In this document: one piece after another, positions 39,182 through 47,740 of the stretch
Numbering within the stretch: the first letter of the stretch is position 1
Layout of the letters: each line of letters starts with the position of its first letter
From: Paracoccaceae bacterium
Lineage (GTDB): Bacteria > Pseudomonadota > Alphaproteobacteria > Rhodobacterales > Rhodobacteraceae
Length of the DNA: 64,000 nt
Assembly (NCBI GenBank): GCA_022824005.1
Contig: JAJEBG010000035.1
Coordinates: 1-64,000, forward strand
Reading direction: 5' to 3'
Notes under the pieces: model-generated
Databases searched by the model: none
The model's input: only the letters and a program-made list of their open reading frames with translations
Told to the model about the DNA's origin: nothing
Position numbers and translations under genes: made by a program

Positions 39182-39833
39182 GATTCTTTCCTTTCGCCGC
39201 ATTGACGAAAGCGGCAATTTGTTGACCACATTTTTGACCCGGTGAAATCTCGACACCGGACGATACATCGACTTGTGTTGCTCCAGTTTGTTTGATGGCT
39301 AATCGTACATTCAGAGCGGTCAAACCGCCGGCCAACATCCACTCTCTATCGGCCCGCCAATCATTGAGCAGTTGCCAGTCAAAGGCGAGGCCATTGCCCC
39401 CCGGCAAAGACGACTGACCAGAACTGGGTTTGGCATCAATCAAGAATTGACTCACGGACCCGTCATAGTCACCGACACGTGTTAAATCTTCAGGAGAGCT
39501 GACACCGATCGCTTTCATAATTGGAATGCCAAACTTCTGGCTTAAGGCGCGCGCCTGCTGCGGCGATTCGTCTCCGTGCAACTGCAATAAGTCCGGTTTC
39601 ACCTCGTCAACAATTTGTTCCAATTCGCGGTCACTCGCATCAACGGTGAGTACCACCTTCTGAGCATTCTTGACTCTTTTCGAAAGTTGATGAGCCTTCG
39701 ATAGCGATACATGCCGGGGCGACGAGGGGAAAAAAACAAATCCAATATAGTCAGCGCCCGCCATCAAGGCGGCTTCAATGTCTTCTTCGTGGCTCAGGCC
39801 ACAGATTTTCACACGAATGGATGGGGCAATCAT
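39171..39833 (-). CDS. trpF: Phosphoribosylanthranilate isomerase
   Basis: A 220-residue TIM-barrel isomerase in tryptophan synthesis. The catalytic Cys is in [11 protein letters not shown], then [27 protein letters not shown], the catalytic Asp region [16 protein letters not shown] and [14 protein letters not shown]. Both ends overlap neighbours: ATGA with lapA upstream and 11 bases with trpB downstream. This lapA-trpF-trpB order is common in alphaproteobacteria. Confidence 0.95.
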   Translation of the reverse strand: MIAPSIRVKICGLSHEEDIEAALMAGADYIGFVFFPSSPRHVSLSKAHQLSKRVKNAQKVVLTVDASDRELEQIVDEVKPDLLQLHGDESPQQARALSQKFGIPIMKAIGVSSPEDLTRVGDYDGSVSQFLIDAKPSSGQSSLPGGNGLAFDWQLLNDWRADREWMLAGGLTALNVRLAIKQTGATQVDVSSGVEISPGQKCGQQIAAFVNAAKGKNHES

Positions 39834-40183
39834 CGTTCTTCCAGCAACGCCAATATATCATCTCCATCAGAATTCTGCCGCTTTATTTCATCGATTTCCC
39901 GCTCCAATTTAGCGACTTCGCGACGTTGTTTACCCGCTTCCAAACGGTGACGACGCTCACGCATCCATTCCCAAACGAAACCAACCAACAATCCGAGAAT
40001 GACTCCGGCAAAAATCACGATGAATAATGGCAATTCAATTGGATTCGGGATGGGGAAGGTATTGGCGAACTCATCAGGCAGCAAACGCAAGACGACCAAA
40101 TCACGATTGGCCACGGCCACAATAATCAAAGCAATCCCAAACAACGAGACCAACGACCACCGAAGTCCAGACATCGCCGCCAT
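39830..40183 (-). CDS. lapA: LapA-domain (DUF1049) membrane protein
   Basis: A 117-residue protein with two membrane segments (about residues 8-25 and 53-72) separated by a short loop, then a charged coiled-coil tail (EWMRERRHRLEAGKQRREVAKLEREIDEI). This is the LapA plan; in enterobacteria LapA works with LapB to control lipopolysaccharide synthesis. It follows ihfB by 16 bases and overlaps trpF by four, so it belongs to the ihfB-lapA-trpFB unit. Confidence 0.88.
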   Translation of the reverse strand: MAAMSGLRWSLVSLFGIALIIVAVANRDLVVLRLLPDEFANTFPIPNPIELPLFIVIFAGVILGLLVGFVWEWMRERRHRLEAGKQRREVAKLEREIDEIKRQNSDGDDILALLEER

Positions 40184-40199
40184 CTCCCAACAAGAGCCG

Positions 40200-40484
40200 T
40201 CAGTCCTTTGGGTTTAACTGCTCCCGCATCATTTTACCCGGTTTGAAAGAAAGCACAAATTTTGGTGGCACATAGACGGAATCGCCAGTCCTCGGGTTCC
40301 TTGCCATGCGGCTTTTTCGTTGTTTGACCGCAAACGCGCCAAAACCCCTAAGTTCCACACGCCGCCCCTCGCTAAGTGATGAAGATATTTCTTCAAACAT
40401 GACTTCGACCGCACGTTGGATGATGGAAAGTTCAAGCCCTTCGTATTTCTTTGTAATTTGCTTCACAAGTTCTGATCGGGTCAC
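40200..40484 (-). CDS. ihfB: Integration host factor beta subunit
   Basis: A 94-residue HU/IHF DNA-bending protein. It opens TRSELVKQITKKYEGL, and the arm and core RVELRGFGAFAVKQRKSRMARNPRTGDSV with Pro at the minor-groove wedge (VPPKFVLSFKPGKMMREQLN) are intact. It lies directly after rpsA, as in most Proteobacteria, which supports the beta rather than alpha subunit. GGAGG (AAGGAGGTGCACGGG before the ATG) is a strong ribosome site. Confidence 0.95.
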   Translation of the reverse strand: MTRSELVKQITKKYEGLELSIIQRAVEVMFEEISSSLSEGRRVELRGFGAFAVKQRKSRMARNPRTGDSVYVPPKFVLSFKPGKMMREQLNPKD

Positions 40485-40672
40485 CCGTGCACCTCCTTCA
40501 TGTCATTACCAGATTGAACTCATCTACGATATTGTGGAACCACTACCTCTAGTCATCAAGACTTCTCATATTGCGAAGTCTAGATCAACCAATGCGTTCC
40601 GTCTATTCACTGACCCACTCACACGTCTTCAACAAGCCGATCGTCAACCTTGACCACCACTGACGTCTTGAA

Positions 40673-42661
40673 TCACTCCTTCGCTTCGTGATCGGAGTCT
40701 GTCTCGTCTTTCTTGCTGACACTTTTTTTCGCCGTCGTTTTCTTTGTCGCCGGTTTCTTACTAGCCGCCTTCTTGGCGACCGTTTCACTGACCTTCTTCT
40801 CTCTATCAGCAACGGTTTTTGTATCTGTTTCCTCGGAGGATGCTTCCTCACTCACCGATTTTTTTGTCGATGATTTCTTGGCTTTGACCACTTTTTTTGA
40901 GGAAGTCTCCGCTTCGTCTTTCTTGGCTTTGGCGCTTTCCTTATCACCACTCTCTTTAACAGATTTTTCGTCCAATTCTTGAGGCGGATCCTGATTTTTC
41001 AATGCCGCACCAAGGATATCACCAAGCACCGCGCCCGAATCGGATGACCCATATTGTTCAACAGCTTCCTTTGCTTCCGATATTTCACGCGCCTTAATCG
41101 ACAAATTTAGTTTGCTGTGCGCGGCGTCAACTTTGGCCACTTTGACATCCACGATATCACCGACGTTGAATCGCTCGGGTCTTTGCTCTGAACGTTCACT
41201 GCTGAGATCAGAACGATGAATAAAAGATTCAAGACCTTGGTAATTGACCATGATCCCACCGTCCTCAATTGACGTCACCTGCACAGTGATGATTGCGTTC
41301 TTTTTCACTCCCTTGGTGGCTTCGGCAAATGGGTCGGGAACCAAATCTTTGACGGAGAGCGCGACGCGCTCCTTTTCGACATCAATTTCAGAGATCACCG
41401 CTTTGACCGAATCGCCTTTTTTGTATGATTTCAATGCCGCTTCTTGGTCCTTGTCCCATGTCAGGCTCGAGAGATGGATCATGCCGTCAATGCCATGATC
41501 AAGACCGATGAAGACACCAAATTCTGTAATCGACTTCACATCGCCTTCGACTTGCATGCCCTTTGAATAAGCCTCCGAGAACGCCTCCCATGGATTCTTC
41601 ATGGTTTGTTTGAGGCCAAGCGACACCCTGCGTTTAGTTGAATCTATCGATAGGACCACGACGTCGACTTCTTGAGATGTCGATACAATCTTGCCTGGAT
41701 CAATATTCTTCTTCGTCCACGACATCTCGGACACATGGACCAAGCCCTCCACACCCGGCGCGAGCTCGACAAACGCCCCATACTCGGTGATATTGGAGAC
41801 CGTCCCTTTATGACGCGAATCGATCGGAAATACGTCTTCAACCGTCGTCCACGGGTCGGGTTCAAGTTGCTTAATTCCTAGTGAAATCCGATGCGAGTCG
41901 CGTTTGATCCGAATGACCTTTACCTTTATCGTTTGGCCAATATCTAGAATTTCGGTTGGATGCTGAACGCGGCGCCAAGCCATATCCGTCACATGCAAAA
42001 GTCCATCAACGCCGCCGAGATCAACAAACGCGCCATAATCGGTGATATTTTTGACGATTCCATCGACTTCGTCCCCCTCATTGAGGCGGTTAATGACTTC
42101 TGCTCGTTGCTCGGCGCGGCTTTCCTCAAGAATAGCTCGCCGCGAGATCACAATATTATTGCGGCGTCGGTCCATTCTCAGAATCTGAAATGGCTGTTTC
42201 ACTCCCATCAGTGACGACGCGTCACGCACCGGTCTGACGTCGACCTGGGAGCCTGGCAAGAACGCCACCGCACCACCAAGATCTACGGTGAACCCTCCCT
42301 TCACTCGATTGAATATATGACCCTCAACCCGCTCTTTTTTGGTAAATGCTTCTTCCAATCGATCCCAAGCCGCCTCGCGTCGGGCTCTCTCACGGGATAT
42401 CACCGCCTCACCCCGCGAATCTTCGACTCGGTCAAAGAAGACTTTGACATGATCACCGACTTGAACTTCGTCCGAATCAGCGGCCCCAAATTCCTTTAGG
42501 TCAACTCTTCCTTCCATTTTATAGCCGATATCGACAATGGCTTGACCGGCCTCTATGGCGATCACGGTACCGTCAACAACCTGGCCTTCTTGTGGGGTTG
42601 ATTGATTGAAGCTTTCTTCAAGGAGGGCTTCAAAATCCTCCTCCAACGCTGTTGCAGTCAC
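40673..42661 (-). CDS. rpsA: 30S ribosomal protein S1 with a Lys-rich C-terminal tail
   Basis: A 662-residue S1 protein that binds mRNA on the small subunit. Six S1 domains occupy about residues 25-525; repeated signatures are ITDYGAFVDLGGVDGLLHVTDM, ITEYGAFVELAPGVEGLVHVSEM and ITEFGVFIGLDHGIDGMIHLSS. Typical S1 ends near residue 560. Here about 100 further residues alternate acidic and lysine/alanine blocks (for example KKAASKKPATKKTTAKK), recalling histone-H1-like tails. The start is taken as GTG 42661, with AGGAG 11 bases upstream; no ATG is available in frame before a stop. The cmk gene upstream is separated by 580 bases. Confidence 0.95.
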   Translation of the reverse strand: MTATALEEDFEALLEESFNQSTPQEGQVVDGTVIAIEAGQAIVDIGYKMEGRVDLKEFGAADSDEVQVGDHVKVFFDRVEDSRGEAVISRERARREAAWDRLEEAFTKKERVEGHIFNRVKGGFTVDLGGAVAFLPGSQVDVRPVRDASSLMGVKQPFQILRMDRRRNNIVISRRAILEESRAEQRAEVINRLNEGDEVDGIVKNITDYGAFVDLGGVDGLLHVTDMAWRRVQHPTEILDIGQTIKVKVIRIKRDSHRISLGIKQLEPDPWTTVEDVFPIDSRHKGTVSNITEYGAFVELAPGVEGLVHVSEMSWTKKNIDPGKIVSTSQEVDVVVLSIDSTKRRVSLGLKQTMKNPWEAFSEAYSKGMQVEGDVKSITEFGVFIGLDHGIDGMIHLSSLTWDKDQEAALKSYKKGDSVKAVISEIDVEKERVALSVKDLVPDPFAEATKGVKKNAIITVQVTSIEDGGIMVNYQGLESFIHRSDLSSERSEQRPERFNVGDIVDVKVAKVDAAHSKLNLSIKAREISEAKEAVEQYGSSDSGAVLGDILGAALKNQDPPQELDEKSVKESGDKESAKAKKDEAETSSKKVVKAKKSSTKKSVSEEASSEETDTKTVADREKKVSETVAKKAASKKPATKKTTAKKSVSKKDETDSDHEAKE

Positions 42662-43245
42662 CTGATCAGGCGCTCCTGTTTCTTCTGTAGCCGAATTGAC
42701 GGCAAAATGATTCGCTCTTCTCTAACGTATGGCCTTACGAGTCAAGACCCGTCCCGTCGTGACCCTATAGGCTCAAGTTCTCGATACGACGGCAACCATT
42801 GCCTAGGAGGCTTTTGCTATATAGTCAAGTTTGATGCATCAAGCAATAGCGCATCGCTAACATTTTGCCACGAAAATGAGCCACTCTCTACAGATATCAA
42901 GGCGGGTTCCTGCTCCGCCGGATCGCGAACCAATTATTTGAGTCCACAGCCTATGCTGAGAGGAATACAGAGGACACATTCCGTTTAATTTTCACGAGTC
43001 GTCTCATATCGATAAATCTCGCCTCATTAGCCCGTCACTTTTTAGTCGTGTTTGACGGTCAATACTCGCTAAAGGGGAGTTTCACTGCCCAAACTTACTC
43101 AATTTAGAGTGAATAAGATTTAGCACTCGCTTGGTGCTAAGTTTTTAAATTGTTGAAATATTTTTGATTCTCAACGTCATTTTTGGTCATTGAGGTTAAA
43201 GTTTCAGAAGTCGGAAAACAAAATTGTGTCGGAAGCCGTGGTTTC
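42662..43245. other. Gene-free region between cmk and rpsA
   Basis: About 580 bases without an intact gene. It holds a decayed cmk-like segment (42811-42861, listed separately) and must include the rpsA leader and promoter. I could not place the promoter with confidence; TTGACT on the minus strand near 42824-42829 is a possible -35 element but falls within the cmk-like segment. Long untranslated leaders are common for rpsA. Confidence 0.45.
42811..42861 (-). pseudogene. Decayed copy of a cmk 3' segment
   Basis: Aligned without gaps to 43297-43347 inside cmk, 38 of 51 bases match by hand count. In the cmk reading frame it translates to NVSDALLLDASNLTI followed by a stop, against KVNDALLLDTSDLTI in Cmk. 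Similarity beyond this core is weak. I read it as the remains of a duplicated or displaced cmk end between cmk and rpsA; a chance match is less likely but possible. Confidence 0.45.
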
Positions 43246-43890
43246 CTATTTTTCGTGACCCATTCTTTCGCTAACAGCCGTGATGGCTTGAGAAGTCGCT
43301 TGCTCAATTGTCAAGTCAGATGTGTCAAGCAGCAGCGCATCATTAACTTTTCGTAACGCGGCCAAACCTCTTTCAGTATCTCTTGCGTCTCGTTCCCGAA
43401 GATCATTCAAGACCTCATTGTAACTGATTTGCCCACCTAATCGCTTCAATTCTTGATACCTCCGGTCGGCACGAACCACCTCCGATGCTGTGACAAATAG
43501 TTTGACCTCAGAATCAGGTGCGATCACACTGCTGATGTCGCGTCCATCAAGCACCGCGCCCCCTTCACGACGAGAAAATTGCCGCTGGAATGATATTAAG
43601 GCGCGGCGGACGGACGGCATGGCCGCGAAACGTGATGACGCCCGCCCCACTTCGGCCGTCCTTAACCCATCAATTTGTGTGTCTTCGAGGCATAATCCTT
43701 CGGCAATTTTTGCCGCCTTCCGTTCTTCGCCTTCCCCAAGCCAACCTCCATCAAGCATTAATTTTGCTACGGCACGATACAGCAATCCCGTATCAAGATG
43801 TTCAAAGCCAAAGTGATTTGCGATGGCGCGGCCAATAGTCCCCTTACCCGCCGCCGCCGGACCATCAATTGCAACCGTAAATGTTGCCAT
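43246..43890 (-). CDS. cmk: Cytidylate kinase
   Basis: A 214-residue enzyme phosphorylating CMP and dCMP. P-loop AIDGPAAAGKGTIGRAIANHFGFEHLDTGLLYRA, the substrate region GGAVLDGRDISSVIAPDSEVKLFVTAS, and LID arginines in ERDARDTERGLAAL are present. ATG 43890 is chosen since AAGGAG precedes it and the family starts there; the frame stays open upstream without similarity. It is followed by rpsA, the standard order, and faces aroA divergently. Confidence 0.95.
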   Translation of the reverse strand: MATFTVAIDGPAAAGKGTIGRAIANHFGFEHLDTGLLYRAVAKLMLDGGWLGEGEERKAAKIAEGLCLEDTQIDGLRTAEVGRASSRFAAMPSVRRALISFQRQFSRREGGAVLDGRDISSVIAPDSEVKLFVTASEVVRADRRYQELKRLGGQISYNEVLNDLRERDARDTERGLAALRKVNDALLLDTSDLTIEQATSQAITAVSERMGHEK

Positions 43891-44381
43891 GAAGATTTTT
43901 CTCCTTAGCGAGACCCAGTCTTTTGCCGGGCAAGTTATGTGTTCGATCAGACGCGCCGAGTAAGGTAAAAACAAGCGCGCCATAATGACCACGGATTTGT
44001 CTCATAAAACGGGTTATTTTTGCAACCCGTCAAAGATCAAGACCGGGTTGAGCCTGACTTGCCGTTTTGCGGTCTTTCCACTGTTTATCGCTTTAACCTC
44101 GTACCATTGGCACTATTTGCAAGCCAAGTTTTTGCCGCATCGTAGAGGTAGATGATTAGCAGAGAGAGAGATTTTTGATGTGAGAGGCCGTATCAAACCC
44201 AAATTGGTTTAGAGGGAATCAACTTGAACCCACACTGAACATCTGAGCGAATCAGGGGAAGAAACGGATTCGAAGACTTAAGAGGATGATGAGGCGAGCG
44301 AAATTGTTTTAATGGGCTCGGCTTAACCTCACTTTGAGTCAGGTTGTTATTGTCGTATGGTAGTTTAATCTTTGATAATGT
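43891..44381. other. Divergent intergenic region between cmk and aroA
   Basis: About 490 bases. It should hold promoters for both directions. No gene, tRNA or known riboswitch is seen. In many alphaproteobacteria aroA and cmk are adjacent on one strand; here they diverge. Confidence 0.4.
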
Positions 44382-44390
44382 GTGAAAACC

Positions 44391-45743
44391 ATGGTGAAAC
44401 CAATCGAATTCCAACAGATACTTCAATCTCAAAAGGCCAGCCAATTCTGTGGTCTCGCCCACATCCCCGGCGATAAATCAATCTCTCATCGCGCACTTAT
44501 ACTGGGAAGCCTAGCTGTCGGAGAGACAAAAATCCAAGGTTTACTTGAGAGTGAAGATGTTCTTCAAACCCTTCGCGCCTTGCGGATGTTTGGTGCCGAT
44601 ATTGCGCGGCATGAGGATGGCACTTGGCGAGTTTATGGTGTGGGAACAGGGGGATTTAGAGAACCCTCGGATGTCATTGATTGCGGAAATTCTGGCACCG
44701 GAGCGCGATTGCTGATGGGCGCGATGTCAACAACACCTATCACGGCTGTTTTCACGGGTGACGCCTCACTTCGCTCACGCCCAATGCGGCGCGTCACTGA
44801 ACCCTTGTCTGAATTTGGTGCCCAATTGAAGGCACGAGGAAATGAACGGCTTCCCGTGACGGTCATGGGCACAGATCAACCATTACCGATTGTCCATCGC
44901 ATGAAAACTCAATCGGCCCAAGTTAAATCGGCCATTTTGCTCGCTGGGTTGAATGCACCGGGCCAAACCCAAGTGATTGAGTCGGCAGAGACACGTGATC
45001 ACACCGAACGTATGCTCAAGTCATTTGGTGCCGATATTGCTGTGGAAAAACAGGGCGGTGAACAGATAATCACATTGGATGGTTATGCCGAGTTGTCTCC
45101 ACAATCCGTCACCATTCCGGGCGATCCCTCATCGGCTGCCTTCGTAATAGCCGCCGCCTTGATCGTTAAAGACTCTAATATTCGTATGACTGAAATTGGA
45201 ATGAACCCAACGCGCTGCGGCTTTTTGACCACCGTCCAAGACATGGGAGCTTCTGTGAACATCACCGAGCGACATGTCGTGGCGGGTGAGCCCGTCGCCA
45301 ATCTTCAAATCACCTATGCTCCACTAAAGGGTGTCGTCGTGCCCGCCGAACGGGCCGTGACAATGATTGACGAATACCCGATCCTCGCAGCGCTAGCCGC
45401 CTGTGCCCAAGGCGATACTGTTATGCAAGGCATCGGAGAATTGCGCTACAAGGAATCGGATCGAATCCAAGCCATGGCCGCAGGTCTCAACCAGTGCGGT
45501 GTCAAGACGACCGAATCGGAGGATCAGCTCATTGTTCACGGACGAGGCGCAAATTCCGTTTCTGGTGGTGCCACATGTCAATCATTTATGGACCACCGCA
45601 TTGCGATGAGTTTTCTCTGTCTGGGACTGATATCAAAGCGACCCATCGCGGTAGACGATGTGACGCCCATTCAAACAAGTTTCCCAAGTTTTGTGTCGAT
45701 GATGAATGGTCTAGGGGCGCAAATTTATTCCCCCTCTGAGTGA
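44391..45743 (+). CDS. aroA: 3-phosphoshikimate 1-carboxyvinyltransferase (EPSP synthase)
   Basis: A 450-residue shikimate-pathway enzyme. It has IPGDKSISHRALILGSLAVGETKI, DCGNSGTGARLLMGAM, GDASLRSRPMRRVTEPL, QVKSAILLAGLNAPG, IPGDPSSAAFVIAAALI, DEYPILAALAACAQG and ELRYKESDRIQAMAAGL. The NSGTGARLLMG pattern and the SLRSRPM sequence help to place it in the EPSPS family, but I do not assign a sensitivity class. The start could be GTG 44382 or ATG 44391; neither has a clear ribosome site. Confidence 0.95.
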   Translation: MVKPIEFQQILQSQKASQFCGLAHIPGDKSISHRALILGSLAVGETKIQGLLESEDVLQTLRALRMFGADIARHEDGTWRVYGVGTGGFREPSDVIDCGNSGTGARLLMGAMSTTPITAVFTGDASLRSRPMRRVTEPLSEFGAQLKARGNERLPVTVMGTDQPLPIVHRMKTQSAQVKSAILLAGLNAPGQTQVIESAETRDHTERMLKSFGADIAVEKQGGEQIITLDGYAELSPQSVTIPGDPSSAAFVIAAALIVKDSNIRMTEIGMNPTRCGFLTTVQDMGASVNITERHVVAGEPVANLQITYAPLKGVVVPAERAVTMIDEYPILAALAACAQGDTVMQGIGELRYKESDRIQAMAAGLNQCGVKTTESEDQLIVHGRGANSVSGGATCQSFMDHRIAMSFLCLGLISKRPIAVDDVTPIQTSFPSFVSMMNGLGAQIYSPSE

Positions 45744-45752
45744 AGCCGTCTG

Positions 45753-46502
45753 TCAAAGACGTTTGAAGGTCAAATAAATGGGAGTCCGCCCGTCCCTCAG
45801 AGCCTTGTGCTCATATCGGGTTGATAACCAATCATTCCATGGAACCTGCCAATCCTCTTGGCGGCTTGGCTCCCATTCAAATTCTGTGGAAAACGATATC
45901 TCTTCAACTGCTTGGCGGGCGTAGTCAGCAATATCGGTCGCCAATCTCAGATAGGAACCCGGTTTCATCACGTCGGCGAGTGGTTGCAAATATTCGGGCG
46001 TCATGAATCGCCGCCTGTGATGCCGCTTCTTCGGCCAGGGATCTGGATAGATCAAAAAGACGCGGCTCAGGGCGTGGCGGGGCAGACAATCCATGAGATC
46101 ACGCACATCACCGGCATGAATTCGGATATTAGAGCACGGTGAGTCGCGCAATTTGCTTAAGAGGGAGGCGACCCCATTAACGAAAGGCTCACAACCGATG
46201 ATACCAATATCGGAATGAAGTTGAGCTTGGTGCACCATATGCTCGCCAGAGCCAAATCCTACTTCCAACCAGACGGGCCTTTTGCCGCCAAATAACTTTT
46301 GTAGGTCTAAAGGGCTCTGACCCGTTGAGGAAAACGAATGAGGCTCCAAAGGCACCGAAATAGGATCAAGAGCTTGATCAAGCAGCTGACGCTGCGCTTG
46401 GCGCAAACGCTTCCCATATCGCCGCCCATAGAAGTTACGGATGGGCTTTGGCGGCCTTGCAATCTCTTTCTCCCTCGTCAACCCTATCGCACTGTCTCTC
46501 AT
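45753..46502 (-). CDS. trmB: tRNA (guanine-46-N7)-methyltransferase
   Basis: A 249-residue SAM enzyme making m7G46 in tRNA. The SAM site is [18 protein letters not shown], with [16 protein letters not shown], the family hallmark [19 protein letters not shown], and a C-terminal [21 protein letters not shown]. The ATG overlaps the metK stop as ATGA, so the two are translated together: metK makes the SAM that TrmB uses. The pairing metK-trmB is usual in alphaproteobacteria. Confidence 0.95.
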   Translation of the reverse strand: MRDSAIGLTREKEIARPPKPIRNFYGRRYGKRLRQAQRQLLDQALDPISVPLEPHSFSSTGQSPLDLQKLFGGKRPVWLEVGFGSGEHMVHQAQLHSDIGIIGCEPFVNGVASLLSKLRDSPCSNIRIHAGDVRDLMDCLPRHALSRVFLIYPDPWPKKRHHRRRFMTPEYLQPLADVMKPGSYLRLATDIADYARQAVEEISFSTEFEWEPSRQEDWQVPWNDWLSTRYEHKALRDGRTPIYLTFKRL

Positions 46503-47665
46503 AGCAGAGCCGCCAATTCAGACGCGAGGTCAGTTTTCTCCCAACTAAATCCACCCTCATCGTCGGGTTTGCGTCCAAAATGTCCAAAGGAGGCGGTTCG
46601 TTGGTAAATGGGCTTTCCCAATCCAAGATGATCGCGAATACCTCGCGGCGTCAAATCAACCGATTGGCAGAGAACGGCAGCAATCTTATCCGTGTCAACG
46701 CGGTTCTGGCCGTGAGTATCAATAAACATGGATTGCGGCTCCGAGACACCAATCGCGTAAGAGAGTTGCACAGTGCATTTGTTTGTCAGGCCCGCCGCGA
46801 CGATATTCTTTGCTAGATATCGCGCCATATAAGCGGCGGAACGATCAACCTTGGTGGGATCTTTACCCGAAAAGGCGCCGCCGCCGTGCGGTGCTGCCCC
46901 ACCGTAGGTGTCAACGATGATTTTCCGCCCGGTCAAGCCACAATCACCATCGGGGCCCCCGATAACAAATTTGCCGGTAGGATTGACGTGCCACAATGTA
47001 TGCTTGGTGATCCATTCCGGCGGGAGCGTTTTTCGAATATGAGGTTCGACGATGGAGCGAACGTCAAGAGATGACAAAGAGTCATCAAAATGCTGTATAG
47101 ATAGGACTATTGATGTCACCTCCCTCGGTTTCCCATCAACATAGCGGACTGTGATCTGAGATTTGGAATCGGGGCCGAGGGACAAGTCCTGTTGGTCTTT
47201 CCGTACCCTTGAAAGCCGCCGCAAGATGGCATGCGCATAGTGGAGCGGGGCCGGCATCAAATCTTCGGTTTCATCGACAGCAAAGCCAAACATCAGTCCC
47301 TGATCACCTGCCCCCTCTTTCTCAATATCGGAATGGTCAACGCCTTGGGCGATATCACTTGACTGGGCGTGGAGAAGATTCATTATCTTCAACTTTTCCC
47401 AATGAAATCCCGCCTGCTCATAACCAATGTCGCGAACACAGTCGCGCACCAAGGGTTCAATTTGGCCATACACTTTCTGAGGCCCTCTCACTTCTCCTGC
47501 GACAGCGATAAAATTCGTCGTCGCGAGTGTTTCGCAACCGAGGCGTGATTCTGGGTCTTCCAACATATAGGCATCCAGAATCGTATCTGAAATTTGATCG
47601 CAGATTTTGTCAGGGTGGCCCTCAGATACCGACTCGGACGTTAGGAGATAGTCGTTTTGTGGCAT
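46499..47665 (-). CDS. metK: S-adenosylmethionine synthetase
   Basis: A 388-residue enzyme making SAM from methionine and ATP. It has [30 protein letters not shown] (ATP/methionine signature), [31 protein letters not shown] and [27 protein letters not shown]. The ribosome site AAGGAA lies 9-14 bases before the ATG and sits within a potential pseudoknot leader listed separately. The usual regulator gene between lnt and metK in this class is absent. Confidence 0.97.
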   Translation of the reverse strand: MPQNDYLLTSESVSEGHPDKICDQISDTILDAYMLEDPESRLGCETLATTNFIAVAGEVRGPQKVYGQIEPLVRDCVRDIGYEQAGFHWEKLKIMNLLHAQSSDIAQGVDHSDIEKEGAGDQGLMFGFAVDETEDLMPAPLHYAHAILRRLSRVRKDQQDLSLGPDSKSQITVRYVDGKPREVTSIVLSIQHFDDSLSSLDVRSIVEPHIRKTLPPEWITKHTLWHVNPTGKFVIGGPDGDCGLTGRKIIVDTYGGAAPHGGGAFSGKDPTKVDRSAAYMARYLAKNIVAAGLTNKCTVQLSYAIGVSEPQSMFIDTHGQNRVDTDKIAAVLCQSVDLTPRGIRDHLGLGKPIYQRTASFGHFGRKPDDEGGFSWEKTDLASELAALL

Positions 47666-47668
47666 AGA

Positions 47669-47697
47669 TCAGTTTCCTTAAGTGACCTGACTGTCAC
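47669..47697 (-). promoter_or_regulatory. Potential pseudoknot leader covering the metK ribosome site
   Basis: In the metK leader (minus strand) GTGAC-AGTCAG-GTCAC forms a 5-bp hairpin at 47697-47682. The loop bases TCAG (47690-47687) are complementary to CTGA (47672-47669) just before the start codon, so an H-type pseudoknot could form around the ribosome site AAGGAA. Its position before the SAM synthase gene fits SAM feedback on translation. I cannot match it to a named SAM riboswitch class. A 10-base palindrome TGATTAATCA lies upstream at 47716-47725. Confidence 0.35.
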
Positions 47698-47740
47698 GGT
47701 TTTTTCGGTGAATAATGATTAATCACACATTGGAATTCGG

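Noticed and set aside
42820..42860. rpsA promoter at TTGACT near 42824-42829
   Set aside because: The spacing offers no good -10 element and the bases belong to the decayed cmk-like segment, so it is not listed as a promoter.
45747..45761. Terminator between aroA and trmB
   Set aside because: Only a 5-bp stem (CGTCT/AGACG) without a T run, and it reaches into the trmB coding end.
47666..47740. Known SAM-II or SAM/SAH riboswitch before metK
   Set aside because: The conserved core bases of these classes, as I remember them, are not present; only a generic pseudoknot geometry is left, reported with low confidence.
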